64,000 nucleotides of DNA from Lacrimispora sphenoides JCM 1415 (GCF_900105615.1 NZ_LT630003.1:2232001-2296000); one strand, 5' to 3'; shown: positions 8,956-17,367, numbered from the stretch's first letter. The notes: generated from the sequence alone by a model not told the origin. A program made the numbers and translations.

Positions 8956-9909
8956 CTAAAACTGCACAAATCCCTTAATCGGCTGAGCCGGAACCACAGA
9001 CTCCGCATACAACACGGGGCCTTCTCCTTCATAATCTCTCCAGAACTCATATGCAATCTTTGCCTTGACACGGACCCATTGTTTTGTTTCCAGCTCTCTG
9101 GCTTCCCTTGCCTTGGTGACAAAGCCTAAAAAGGTCATATCATCCTCGCAGCAGGTCATTGCCATACGTCCCGGCACAAAATAATTTTTGGGGAAATCAG
9201 GAGTTTTCAAAACCATAGCGGTAAATTCCACAGTCTTTCCCTCATAACGGTCCCGTCTTTCCATACAATCAAGATACCAGATCCCATAGGCTTCCGGTGA
9301 AATGCTCACTACGTCTGCTCCCAAATCATAAGGCAGATCTTCCTCCGGGATCTCATTGACCTCTCCCTCAGAATCTTCAAATACGATCTCTCCCTTGGGG
9401 CACATGGCCTTTAGGGTCCGCCGGTAGCCGGATAAATCTTCGATTCCGTCGCAGCGGTTGCATATAACCATCTCCGAATTACGGACCATGGAATACAGCA
9501 AAGGTTTCATATTGGCAGAATACAATTCAAAGGTGGACATATCGATCAGGGTAATCTGCTGATAGATTCTCCAATCATCAGGAAGCTTTAGCTCATCCAG
9601 ATTCCACATTCCATTCCACTCGATCAAAACCCGCTCCGGATTATAAAGCAGTTCCAACTCCAAAAGCCTGTCAGGGTTCAGTTCCTCTATGCTTTCTATA
9701 AACACTCCAGCTGTCCTGGTGCGCTTTAACAGGGCCTGGTCATATTCAGTTTCACCGTCTTCACAAACAATCAGCAGAGTCTTCTCGTCAGACTGAAAAT
9801 AATCCTGCTCCATGGTGAACTGAAGGAACTGGGTTTTTCCAGCTTCCAAAAATCCATTTATGAGGAATACCGGCATAAAGTCGTCATCCATTTTATCTGT
9901 GTTGCTCAT
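8956..9909 (-). CDS. G3E/CobW-like P-loop protein fused to a DUF1980 (TIGR03943-like) C-terminal domain
   Basis: A 317-residue protein. The N-terminal half is a CobW/YjiA-type P-loop domain: Walker A GFLEAGKTQF (about residues 19-28), LIEWNGMW in place of the usual IEPSG motif, and VICNRCD where NKxD is expected. The CxCC metal motif of true G3E chaperones is absent. The C-terminal third (about 215-317) reads YEGKTVEFTAMVLKTPDF ... GRMAMTCCEDDMTFLGF ... WVRVKAKI, which matches the pattern of the DUF1980 domain normally found at the end of TIGR03943 membrane proteins encoded next to G3E GTPases. It follows a His-rich G3E gene by 68 bases holding a two-hairpin repeat. Probable role: metal trafficking (inference). 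Confidence 0.75.
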   Translation of the reverse strand: MSNTDKMDDDFMPVFLINGFLEAGKTQFLQFTMEQDYFQSDEKTLLIVCEDGETEYDQALLKRTRTAGVFIESIEELNPDRLLELELLYNPERVLIEWNGMWNLDELKLPDDWRIYQQITLIDMSTFELYSANMKPLLYSMVRNSEMVICNRCDGIEDLSGYRRTLKAMCPKGEIVFEDSEGEVNEIPEEDLPYDLGADVVSISPEAYGIWYLDCMERRDRYEGKTVEFTAMVLKTPDFPKNYFVPGRMAMTCCEDDMTFLGFVTKAREARELETKQWVRVKAKIAYEFWRDYEGEGPVLYAESVVPAQPIKGFVQF

Positions 9910-9923
9910 GGTTCCCTCTTTCC

Positions 9924-9963
9924 TGCCCTTTTTCTCAGGGCATTAAGGTATCCCTGTAAGGGG
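9924..9963 (-). repeat. Two-hairpin intergenic repeat, family B, copy 1
   Basis: On the minus strand: a small hairpin CCCT-TAC-AGGG, the linker ATACCTTAA, then a hairpin TGCCC...GGGCA (9924-9928 with 9938-9942). The same order and linker recur at 41926-41964 with different base pairs in the first hairpin. The element ends 14 bases before the start codon of the G3E/DUF1980 gene, just upstream of its ribosome-binding site. Confidence 0.6.
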
Positions 9964-9977
9964 TTCCCTCCATTCTG

Positions 9978-11129
9978 TTATCTTTCAAAGGATTTCTTGA
10001 GTTCCTCTTCCTTTAAATTCGCTCCGATCACGCATACCTTTCCGGTATATTCCGGCGCTCCGTTTCGGATCTCGTATTGCTCCGGCACCAGATCAAAATA
10101 AAGCCATGTACCTTTTTCCTCACCTGGAATCATCCCCTTGGCACGAAGTACATCTCCAAAACTATCTCCGTAAGCCAGTTCATCAAGAATCTTGTCCAAC
10201 TCTTCTTTGCTCATAGGCGCCACATTCTCAAGGCCCCAGCTGCAGAATACTTCATCTGCATGATGGTCATGATCATGGCCGCAGCCGCAATCCTCACCAT
10301 GCTCGTGGTGGTCATGATGGTGGCCTCCGCAGCCGCATTCTGATTTCTCGTGGTCATGATGGTGGCCTCCGCAGCCGCATTCTGACTCCTCATGGTCATG
10401 ATGGTGGCCTCCGCAGCCGCATTCCTCACCATGCACATGGTTGTGGTCATGATGATGGCCTCCGCAGCCGCAGCCCTCATCCTGATGATGGCGGTGTTCT
10501 TTCAATTCTTTCATCAAATCCTCAGCCATGGTATCCGGTTTTTCTATAATCTCAAGAAGCTGTTTTCCGCTCAATTCATCACAGGGAGTCGTTACCACAG
10601 ACGCCTTTGGATTCAGCTCCCGAATGATCTGGAGTGCCTGATCCACCTTGTCGGCAGGAGCAATATCGGTACGGCTTAATACGATAGTTCCTGCATTTTC
10701 GATCTGGTTATTGAAAAACTCTCCGAAATTCTTTCTATACATCCTGCACTTCTGCGCATCCACGATGGTGACCGCACTGTTTAAGGTCACCTCCACCTCA
10801 GAAGCAACGTCAATAACCGCTTTCATCACATCAGATAGCTTTCCTACTCCTGACGGCTCAATGATCACACGGTCCGGATGGTACTTTGTCAGCACTTCCT
10901 CAAGGGATTTGCCGAAATCACCTACAAGAGAGCAGCAGATACAGCCGGAATTCATCTCCCGGATCTCAACTCCCGCATCCTTTAAAAAGCCTCCGTCAAT
11001 ACCGATCTCACCAAATTCATTTTCAATCAGGACAACCTGCTCTCCGGCTATGGCTTCCTGCAGCAGCTTCTTAATAAAAGTAGTTTTCCCGGCTCCAAGG
11101 AAACCGGATATAATATCAATTTTTGTCAT
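9978..11129 (-). CDS. G3E (CobW/ZNG1-like) GTPase with long His/Cys-rich metal-binding linker
   Basis: A 383-residue GTPase: Walker A GFLGAGKTTF (residues 9-18), metal-relay motif CICC in NSGCICCSL (about 62-69), IIEPSGVG switch region, and LSRTD in the guanine-recognition position. Between the GTPase core and the C-terminal CobW_C domain lies a linker (about 210-290) with repeated GCGGHHHDH units separated by Glu/Ser. Relatives of this family insert zinc or cobalt into target enzymes or act when zinc is scarce. It lies 5 kb from a ZnuABC-type operon and next to a second P-loop protein, supporting a metal-chaperone role (inference). The linker is encoded by near-identical 42-base tandem repeats. 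Confidence 0.9.
   Translation of the reverse strand: MTKIDIISGFLGAGKTTFIKKLLQEAIAGEQVVLIENEFGEIGIDGGFLKDAGVEIREMNSGCICCSLVGDFGKSLEEVLTKYHPDRVIIEPSGVGKLSDVMKAVIDVASEVEVTLNSAVTIVDAQKCRMYRKNFGEFFNNQIENAGTIVLSRTDIAPADKVDQALQIIRELNPKASVVTTPCDELSGKQLLEIIEKPDTMAEDLMKELKEHRHHQDEGCGCGGHHHDHNHVHGEECGCGGHHHDHEESECGCGGHHHDHEKSECGCGGHHHDHHEHGEDCGCGHDHDHHADEVFCSWGLENVAPMSKEELDKILDELAYGDSFGDVLRAKGMIPGEEKGTWLYFDLVPEQYEIRNGAPEYTGKVCVIGANLKEEELKKSFER
10308..10433 (-). repeat. 42-bp tandem repeat inside the G3E GTPase gene
   Basis: Three near-identical 42-base units begin at 10308, 10350 and 10392, each encoding one GCGGHHHDH block plus its acidic spacer. Shorter, degenerate copies flank them on both sides. 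The DNA-level identity shows recent unit duplication, so the number of His clusters probably varies between strains. Confidence 0.9.
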
Positions 11130-11284
11130 ATCTAAATGTACCTCTTTTCTTTCCAGGGTTATGCATGAAATTACATTTATTTATTGTGTCACAAACCTTT
11201 AGCAAAGTCAAGCAGAGGGCCATGGGTTTTTCCTGCAGATATTGTTAAAAAATTATCATTTTCGAGGAAATTCTTCAAAAAACC

Positions 11285-11312
11285 TTGCAATTCGATCATT
11301 TTATGGTAGAAT
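11285..11312 (+). promoter_or_regulatory. Promoter of the PTS IIC-like gene
   Basis: TTGCAA, 16 bases, TAGAAT, with an extended TGG before the -10 box. It lies 65 bases before the ATG at 11377. Confidence 0.7.
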
Positions 11313-11376
11313 ACATGACAACTGCTTTGACAAAGGTCAAATGTGTGCACCAAACTATTTAAAGGAGATTTTTAAT

Positions 11377-12402
11377 ATGGAAAAATGCGGCGTAAAAGAG
11401 TTCCTGAAAAGGAAAAACGTCACAATTACTGTCCAGACCTATCTCATTGATGCATTGGGTGCTATGGCATTTGGCCTTTTTGCGTCTCTTTTGATCGGAA
11501 CCATATTCGGTACTCTGGGCCAGCAATTCAATCTCACTATTTTCAACGTGATCGCGGATTACGCGAAAAGTGCTACCGGCGCGGCCCTTGGAGTTGCCAT
11601 CGCCTATGCCCTCCACGCCCCTGCTTTAGTTCTTTTTTCCGCAGCAACCGTTGGAATTGCCGGCAATACTCTTGGCGGGCCTGTGGGCGCTCTCGCTGCA
11701 ACGGTGGTTGCCACGGAACTTGGGAAGATCGTTTCAAAGGAAACGAGGCTGGACATTCTGGTCACCCCCGGAGTGACCATCATCTCCGGAGTTCTCATTG
11801 CACAGTCCGTAGGACCGGGCGTAGCTGGCTTTATGAACTGGTTTGGCATACTTGTGAAAACATCTACTGAATTACAGCCATTTTTTATGGGAATCCTGGT
11901 ATCTGCTCTGATCGGCATCGCTCTCACCCTGCCCATCAGCAGCGCTGCCATCTGTATCGCCTTATCTCTTGATGGTCTGGCAGGGGGAGCTGCCACAGCC
12001 GGCTGCTGTGCGCAGATGATCGGCTTTGCCGTCCTTTCCTTCCGGGAAAACGGGGTAGGCGGCCTTATGGCTCAGGGTCTTGGCACCAGCATGCTGCAAA
12101 TGGGAAACATTGTGAAGAATCCAAAGGTCTGGATCGCCCCCACCCTTACTTCTATGATAACCGGCCCCATCGCCACCATGGTATTCCAGCTAAAAAACAT
12201 TCCGGCAGGCTCCGGTATGGGAACCTGCGGGCTGGTAGGTCCCATCGGTGTCTACACGGCAATGAGAGGCGGGACCTTTATGTGGCTTGGAATCCTCATG
12301 GTCTGCTTCCTACTGCCCGCCGTTCTCACTCTCTTGTTTGGTGAAATACTTAGAAAAATCGGCTGGATTAAATACGGAGACTTAACACTTGATTTAAAAT
12401 AA
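11377..12402 (+). CDS. Orphan PTS transporter subunit IIC-like membrane protein (PTS_EIIC_2 type)
   Basis: The ATG at 11377 follows AAAGGAGAT and gives 341 residues with about 9-10 membrane segments rich in Gly and Ala. The stretches TPGVTIISGVLIAQSVGPG, LPISSAAICIALSLDGLAGG and GSGMGTCGLVGPIG resemble the PTS_EIIC_2 family annotated as PTS sugar transporter subunit IIC. No IIA or IIB gene is nearby, so phosphotransfer-linked sugar transport is unproven; the family may carry something else. It has its own promoter and a strong terminator and lies between the G3E genes and the Znu/Trk operon, convergent with the latter. Confidence 0.72.
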   Translation: MEKCGVKEFLKRKNVTITVQTYLIDALGAMAFGLFASLLIGTIFGTLGQQFNLTIFNVIADYAKSATGAALGVAIAYALHAPALVLFSAATVGIAGNTLGGPVGALAATVVATELGKIVSKETRLDILVTPGVTIISGVLIAQSVGPGVAGFMNWFGILVKTSTELQPFFMGILVSALIGIALTLPISSAAICIALSLDGLAGGAATAGCCAQMIGFAVLSFRENGVGGLMAQGLGTSMLQMGNIVKNPKVWIAPTLTSMITGPIATMVFQLKNIPAGSGMGTCGLVGPIGVYTAMRGGTFMWLGILMVCFLLPAVLTLLFGEILRKIGWIKYGDLTLDLK

Positions 12403-12412
12403 AGAAAAGACA

Positions 12413-12452
12413 GGAAGGAGGATGCCGCATAAAAATCAGGCATCCTCCTTCC
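12413..12452. terminator. Terminator between the PTS IIC-like gene and the Cys-rich protein gene
   Basis: Perfect 14-bp inverted repeat (GGAAGGAGGATGCC with its complement) around a 12-base loop, followed on the plus strand by GCTTTTTAC. On the minus strand T-richness is weaker (TGTCTTTTCTTT), but it probably also ends the Znu/Trk operon. Confidence 0.85.
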
Positions 12453-12467
12453 GCTTTTTACTCTTTC

Positions 12468-12668
12468 TCAATCCTTCTGTTCATCATCCGCATTTCCAAA
12501 AACACAATGACCGCAGCTACCGCTGCAGTGGCTGCATCCTCCACTGCAATGTCCGCAGCCGCCTTTTCCCTTATTTTTTATGAATTGTCTGACTGAAAAA
12601 CACACCAGTACCAATAGGACAAGGGCTACTAAAACCGTCGAACCATTAGAAGCTAACCATGCAGGCAT
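12468..12668 (-). CDS. Small Cys-rich membrane protein, FeoB-associated type
   Basis: A 66-residue protein: short N-terminus, one membrane helix (TVLVALVLLVLVCFSV), a basic patch, then a tail with six Cys in CGHCSGGCSHCSGSCGHC. This matches the FeoB_associated family of small Cys-rich membrane proteins, normally encoded next to the ferrous iron transporter feoB. No feo gene is present here. Instead it is the last gene of a znuACB-trkH-trkA unit (21 bases after trkA), so a general metal-binding role at the membrane is more likely than a strictly iron-linked one (inference). Confidence 0.78.
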   Translation of the reverse strand: MPAWLASNGSTVLVALVLLVLVCFSVRQFIKNKGKGGCGHCSGGCSHCSGSCGHCVFGNADDEQKD

Positions 12669-12689
12669 AACAAACCTCCTATTGCTTCT

Positions 12690-13343
12690 TTACTTTAGTT
12701 CCTTTAATATATGCTCAATATGCTCTCTTTTGCCAATCACCATCAAATGCTCCTGAGCCTGGATTACATAGTCTGCCGGCGGCATGAGCTGGGCCCTGCC
12801 CTCCCGCTTGATTCCCAGGACACTGATGTGATACCGGTTTCTGATATCCGCTTCCCTTATGGATTTATGCACCCATTCCGGAAGAGGCGGGATCTCGTAG
12901 ATCGAGTATTCCGGAGTTAGCTCAATATAGTCAAACACATGATCCGTGCTGTAGCGGACGGCCAGCTTTTCTGCAATGTCCCGGTCCGGATAAATGACTT
13001 CATCCGCTCCGTTTCTCAGCAGGAATTTGGCATGGATGTCACGGTTGGCCTTACTGATCACTCTTCTGCCTCCCAGTTCCTTTACCAGACTGGTGATCTC
13101 CAGACTACTCTGGAAATTCGTTCCGATACATACAAAACACAGATCGAAATTTGCGATTCCCAGGCTTTTTAATACCGTTTCATTGGTACAGTCACCAATC
13201 TTTGCGCTGGTTACATATGGAAGTAAGTCTTCCAGGCACTCTTCCTTCTGGTCCACGATCATAACATCATTTCCAAGCCTCGCCATATTAAGACACAGAT
13301 GATGGCCAAACCGGCCAAGTCCAATAATTAATACTGATTTCAT
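12690..13343 (-). CDS. Potassium uptake regulatory protein TrkA/KtrA (RCK domains)
   Basis: A 217-residue cytoplasmic protein. The N-terminal Rossmann domain begins SVLIIGLGRFGHHLC (GxGxxG nucleotide-binding loop) with the acidic residue after strand 2 in VMIVDQKEE; the C-terminal RCK_C domain (about 135-217) ends PADYVIQAQEHLMVIGKREH. This is the KtrA/KtrC form, with a single TrkA-N plus TrkA-C unit. It gates the membrane subunit encoded just upstream (18-base gap) in response to nucleotides. Confidence 0.93.
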   Translation of the reverse strand: MKSVLIIGLGRFGHHLCLNMARLGNDVMIVDQKEECLEDLLPYVTSAKIGDCTNETVLKSLGIANFDLCFVCIGTNFQSSLEITSLVKELGGRRVISKANRDIHAKFLLRNGADEVIYPDRDIAEKLAVRYSTDHVFDYIELTPEYSIYEIPPLPEWVHKSIREADIRNRYHISVLGIKREGRAQLMPPADYVIQAQEHLMVIGKREHIEHILKELK

Positions 13344-13361
13344 GATTTTACTCCCTTTCCT

Positions 13362-14723
13362 TTAACCCACATTAATGGTTTCTGCTACTTGTTCCACATG
13401 AGCCTTGCGATGACTTTGAGCAAATGCCAGGGCAAAGGACAAGCTTCCGATCCTTCCGCTGTACATGAGGATAATAATGATCACCTTTGATACAGAATAA
13501 AGATCCCTTGTGATACCTGTGGTCATACCCACTGTTCCGATGGCTGATGCCGTTTCAAACAGTATGTCCGAAAATCCCAAAGGCTGAATTGCCATAATCG
13601 CCAGGGAAGCAGAGAGAGCCAAAAACAGGTTGATGGTCAAAATAGCGCCTGCGCGCTTGATGACGCCCTCTTCCAGACGCCTTCCGAATATATTGACCCC
13701 GTAGGTCTGTTTGATGTTGGAATGTACGCACATAAGAAGGACAAAGATTGTAGTCGTCTTAATACCTCCCGCGGTTGACCCGGGGCTTCCTCCGATGAAC
13801 ATGAGGATTATGGTAAGGAGCTTACTTCCATCGGTCAATGATGCCGTATCAGTGGTATTAAAACCGGCTGTTCTGGCAGTTACGGAACTGAACAGGGAGG
13901 TTAAGATCTGTCCGCTTGCATTCATCCCAACCAAAAGATTGTTCCGCTCCAGCAGATAGAAAAGGAGTCCTCCTCCAAAAACCAGAACTGTGGTACTCAC
14001 CAAAACCATTTTGGTATGCAGCATATATTTTTTAAAGTGAAGCTTATTCTTATAGATATCTTCCCACACGATAAAACCGATACCGCCTATGATGATTAAA
14101 GACATAATGACCAGATTCACCAGCCAGTCATCGTAATAGGAAACTAAGGAATTAAAAGGCTTCAGATTTCCCATTAAATCAAATCCTGCATTGCAGAAGG
14201 CTGATATGGAGTGGAAAATGCCATAAAACGTTCCTCTCCAGAACCCGTATTTAGGAACAAAACGGAGGGCCAGAAGTATGGCTCCTGTTCCTTCAATGAG
14301 AAAGGTTCCTTTTATAATCCCTTTCGCCAGCCTTACAACTCCGCCGATCTGCAACGTATTAACGCTTTCCTGCAAAAGCCCTCTCTCTTTTAAGCCTATC
14401 TTCCGCCTGAGCACGATGGAGATAAACACGCCCACCGTAACAAACCCAAGGCCCCCGATCTGTATCATTGTAATTATCACCATCTGTCCAAACAAAGACC
14501 ACTGGGTCCAGGTATCCCTGACGATCAGTCCCGTCACACAGGAGGCGCTGGTCGCAGTAAACAGACAGCTCAAAAAGTCTTCAGACTGTCCATCCCTGCT
14601 GGAAATCGGAAGCATCAATAGCAGGGCTCCTGTTAAGATCAGACAGAAAAAACCATAAGCAATAAACTGGGTCTGACTCACGTGCCGCCTGGCACGCTTT
14701 AATCTTTTTTCTTCCACGTTCAT
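13362..14723 (-). CDS. Potassium uptake membrane subunit, TrkH/KtrB family
   Basis: A 453-residue membrane protein with the four-fold membrane-pore-membrane layout of TrkH/KtrB. Filter regions are visible as TATSASCVTGLIVRDT, SISAFCNAGFDL, SVTARTAGFNTTD and ASAIGTVGMTTGIT, each with the key Gly, and GGSPGSTAGGIKTTT forms the typical gating loop. It imports K+ (or Na+-coupled K+) together with the RCK protein encoded downstream. The gene starts 7 bases after the zinc-type permease gene, so potassium and metal uptake appear cotranscribed. Confidence 0.94.
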   Translation of the reverse strand: MNVEEKRLKRARRHVSQTQFIAYGFFCLILTGALLLMLPISSRDGQSEDFLSCLFTATSASCVTGLIVRDTWTQWSLFGQMVIITMIQIGGLGFVTVGVFISIVLRRKIGLKERGLLQESVNTLQIGGVVRLAKGIIKGTFLIEGTGAILLALRFVPKYGFWRGTFYGIFHSISAFCNAGFDLMGNLKPFNSLVSYYDDWLVNLVIMSLIIIGGIGFIVWEDIYKNKLHFKKYMLHTKMVLVSTTVLVFGGGLLFYLLERNNLLVGMNASGQILTSLFSSVTARTAGFNTTDTASLTDGSKLLTIILMFIGGSPGSTAGGIKTTTIFVLLMCVHSNIKQTYGVNIFGRRLEEGVIKRAGAILTINLFLALSASLAIMAIQPLGFSDILFETASAIGTVGMTTGITRDLYSVSKVIIIILMYSGRIGSLSFALAFAQSHRKAHVEQVAETINVG

Positions 14724-14730
14724 CTCACTG

Positions 14731-15600
14731 TCATTCCTCTTTTCCTGCGGTACCCTGTCCCGCTTTTTTATCGGCCCGGCTCATTCTCACTCCATAGTCT
14801 ATAGCTGAGAAAATCAAAAATGCCGCCAGATTCACCATCACCACGCTGGCTCCCGCCGGGGTAGAATAACGGTACGATGCCATCATGCCGATCACAAAAC
14901 AAACAACTGATAAAATTCCGGAAGATATCACCACTCCACGGAAGCTTTTAAATACCCTCATCGAGGTAAGGGAAGGGAAAATGATGAGGCTGGAGATCAG
15001 CATGGCTCCCATCATCCTCATACCCAGAACGATGGTGACGGCGGTCAGTACCGCTATCAAAACATTGTACCAGGATACATTCACTCCCGTTGCCCTTGCA
15101 AAGCTTTCGTCAAAGGTCACTGCAAAAATTTTGTTATAGCAAATCAAAAACAGCCCCAGCACAAAAAAGGACAGGATCACGCTTAAACGGACATCCTCCT
15201 TGCTCATAGCCAGTATGCTTCCAAACATATAGCTGCTTACATCCGTCGTCATTCCGGTCGTCATGGAGGTAACGATAATGCCCGCCGCCAGTGCAACGGC
15301 AGATATCATGGCGATGGCTGCGTCACTTTTCATCTTTCCGTTCGACCTGATGCGCAGCAGGAAAAATGCAGCAATCACCACCACCGGAACAGATATCTTT
15401 AACGGAGACCAGCCAAAAGCCACTGCAAAGGACAAGGCTCCAAAGGAGACATGAGACAGTCCGTCACCAATCATGGAATACCGTTTTAACACCAGGCTGA
15501 CGCCTAAAAGAGAAGCACATAAAGAAACCAGGATTCCTCCTGCCAAGGCCCGTACCAGAAACGGATAGGACAGCATTTCACTCATCATTCCCAACTTCAC
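14731..15600 (-). CDS. znuB: Zinc/manganese ABC transporter permease, ZnuB/AdcB type
   Basis: A 289-residue protein with about eight membrane segments, matching the ABC-3 metal permease family (SLLGVSLVLKRYSMIGDGLSH near residues 29-49 is the family signature, and ALLISS-like AMLISSLIIFPSLT comes later). It would carry Zn2+ or Mn2+ delivered by the lipoprotein encoded two genes upstream. Its start overlaps the ATPase stop by 4 bases. Zinc is favoured over manganese because the binding protein has a His/Asp-rich loop and G3E GTPases lie nearby; this is inference. Confidence 0.92.
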   Translation of the reverse strand: MKLGMMSEMLSYPFLVRALAGGILVSLCASLLGVSLVLKRYSMIGDGLSHVSFGALSFAVAFGWSPLKISVPVVVIAAFFLLRIRSNGKMKSDAAIAMISAVALAAGIIVTSMTTGMTTDVSSYMFGSILAMSKEDVRLSVILSFFVLGLFLICYNKIFAVTFDESFARATGVNVSWYNVLIAVLTAVTIVLGMRMMGAMLISSLIIFPSLTSMRVFKSFRGVVISSGILSVVCFVIGMMASYRYSTPAGASVVMVNLAAFLIFSAIDYGVRMSRADKKAGQGTAGKEE

Positions 15601-16301
15601 GCACCCCCTGTATAAAAATATCCGGCTTTGCTTTTTAAATACTCCTTTGTTGTCCCGTAGAATAAGACCTCCCGTTTCAAATGAAGGATCATGTCCGCCT
15701 CTTTTACAGCATTGGCCACATCATGGGATACCATTAGAATGGCAACCCCTTCCTCACGGTTCAATTTACGGATAATCTCATAGAATTCCGCAATGGCCGA
15801 GGGATCCAGACCTGTAATAGGTTCATCCATGATCAGAAGCTTATCCGTGGCGCAAAGAGCTCTTGCAATCAGGGTTCTCTGCTGCTGGCCTCCTGATAAT
15901 TCACGGTAGCATTTACCGGCAATGCCCATAATTCCTAAACGCTCCATATTTTTAACTGCAAGCCTTTTTTCCTTACCGGAATAAAAGGGCCAGCTTCCTC
16001 TGCGGCTTAAACAGCCGGATAAGACCACCTCACGGACCGTTGCCGGAAAATCCTTTTGAGCCGCATTCTGTTGAGGCAGATAGCCGATCCCGCTCTTTTT
16101 CAATTCATCGGACACGGATATGACCCCGCCTGTGGGCTTTAACAGCCCTAAAAGTCCCTTCATCAAAGTACTTTTTCCGGAACCGTTCTCTCCCACGATG
16201 CAGACATACTCCCCCGGATTAACGTCCATAGTCACATCCACTACAGCATCCTGGTTCTCATATCCAAAATCCACATGACTGCATTGTATTAATGGGCTCA
16301 T
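15597..16301 (-). CDS. znuC: Zinc/manganese ABC transporter ATPase, ZnuC/AdcC type
   Basis: A 234-residue single ABC domain: Walker A GENGSGKST, Q-loop region GYLPQQNAAQ, signature LSGGQQQRTLIARAL, Walker B LLIMDEPITGLD and the switch His in MVSHD. The Q-loop and C-terminal pattern fit metal-type (family 3) ABC ATPases. It overlaps both neighbours by 4 bases (ATGA-type), showing tight coupling with the lipoprotein and permease genes. Confidence 0.93.
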   Translation of the reverse strand: MSPLIQCSHVDFGYENQDAVVDVTMDVNPGEYVCIVGENGSGKSTLMKGLLGLLKPTGGVISVSDELKKSGIGYLPQQNAAQKDFPATVREVVLSGCLSRRGSWPFYSGKEKRLAVKNMERLGIMGIAGKCYRELSGGQQQRTLIARALCATDKLLIMDEPITGLDPSAIAEFYEIIRKLNREEGVAILMVSHDVANAVKEADMILHLKREVLFYGTTKEYLKSKAGYFYTGGA

Positions 16302-17281
16302 TCATCCAATCCTCTTTTTAAATTAATCACATTCTGCTCCATAAGGTCGAGATAGGTGACACCGCTGTCAAACTCTCTTCTTGAAACATTGTGGCAGGAA
16401 TGAAGCAAAAGGGGTTCTGCCCCTGTCTCCTCTGCAATGATCTCAGACACCCGGTGACTGGAAAGCTCCAGGTAATAAATCACCGGAATCTGTTCCAAGC
16501 GCATTTTGTCAATGAGATATGCAATGGTTCTTGCACTTGGTTCCGTATCCGTGCTGCAGCCGGAAAACGCTGCCCGGTAAGACAGGCCGTATTCATCTGC
16601 CAGATAACGGAACGGAAATTTATCTCCTACAACGATCATATCCCGCTTTTTATTTTCTGTCACCTTACGGAACTCATCGTCGAGTTTTTTAAGCTTTTCA
16701 AGGTATGACTTTGCTCTCTCTTCATAATAACTCCGGTTTTCCGGATCTTTTTCTGAAAGGGTATCCCGGATCGACTCCACCAGGATCATGGCATTCACAG
16801 GAGAGGTCCAGATATGCTCATCATATTCTATATCCCCGCCATGGCCGTCATCGTCTTCATGGTGTTTTTCCTCTTCCATCCCTTCCACCAGTTCTTCCTG
16901 CACCGCATTCACCTGGTCCATACCCGTGACAACCGCCATGGAACCGGAATCAACTGCATTGAGAACCTGGGAAAGCCAGTGTTCTAAGGCCCCGCCGTTG
17001 CATATTAAAACATCTGCCTCCCGGATGACCTGTACATCTGCGGGAGTTGGCTCGAAGGAATGGCTGTCCATTCCTGCCGGAACCACCATGGTCAGTTCCA
17101 CCTTGTCACCGGCCACCTGTCTTGTAAAGTCATAATATGGAAACAGGGTCGTCACAACCTTGAGCTTAGATTCTCCCGTATATGAGGGCCTTTCATTTCT
17201 GCTGCAGCCCAATAATGCCACGGCTGCAAAAGGAATGGCAAGGCATAAAAACAGGAGTTTTTTTAAGCTTTTTTTATTCAT
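16298..17281 (-). CDS. znuA: Zinc-binding lipoprotein, ZnuA/AdcA type
   Basis: From ATG 17281 (AGGAG 7 bases upstream) the product has 327 residues with a lipoprotein signal ending LLGC. Metal-ligand candidates are His in GMDSHSFEPTP, His in YDEHIWTSP and His in LELSSHRVSE, plus a C-terminal Asp/Glu. Between the first two lies an acidic, His-rich loop (EEKHHEDDDGHGGD), as in zinc-specific members of cluster A-I binding proteins. It captures zinc outside the cell for the ZnuCB transporter. It is the first gene of a six-gene unit that continues through potassium uptake and a Cys-rich membrane protein. Confidence 0.92.
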   Translation of the reverse strand: MNKKSLKKLLFLCLAIPFAAVALLGCSRNERPSYTGESKLKVVTTLFPYYDFTRQVAGDKVELTMVVPAGMDSHSFEPTPADVQVIREADVLICNGGALEHWLSQVLNAVDSGSMAVVTGMDQVNAVQEELVEGMEEEKHHEDDDGHGGDIEYDEHIWTSPVNAMILVESIRDTLSEKDPENRSYYEERAKSYLEKLKKLDDEFRKVTENKKRDMIVVGDKFPFRYLADEYGLSYRAAFSGCSTDTEPSARTIAYLIDKMRLEQIPVIYYLELSSHRVSEIIAEETGAEPLLLHSCHNVSRREFDSGVTYLDLMEQNVINLKRGLDE

Positions 17282-17311
17282 TATCATTCTCCTATCTGAT
17301 TCCATCAGCAT

Positions 17312-17320
17312 AGTATAGCA
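17312..17320 (-). promoter_or_regulatory. Extended -10 promoter of the znu/trk operon
   Basis: Minus-strand TGCTATACT about 30 bases before the znuA start codon, with only a weak -35 region. No clear Zur palindrome was recognised around it by eye. Confidence 0.55.
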
Positions 17321-17367
17321 CATTTTATTCAGAAGGAAAAGGATAGTTTTTTTTTAAAACAGGAAAA

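Noticed and set aside
10308..10433. CRISPR-like short repeats
   Set aside because: Units are contiguous, multiples of three and encode the His-rich linker; there are no unique spacers.
12468..12668. Evidence for a feo iron-transport locus
   Set aside because: No feoA or feoB frame exists in the region; the small Cys-rich gene is linked to trk and znu genes instead.
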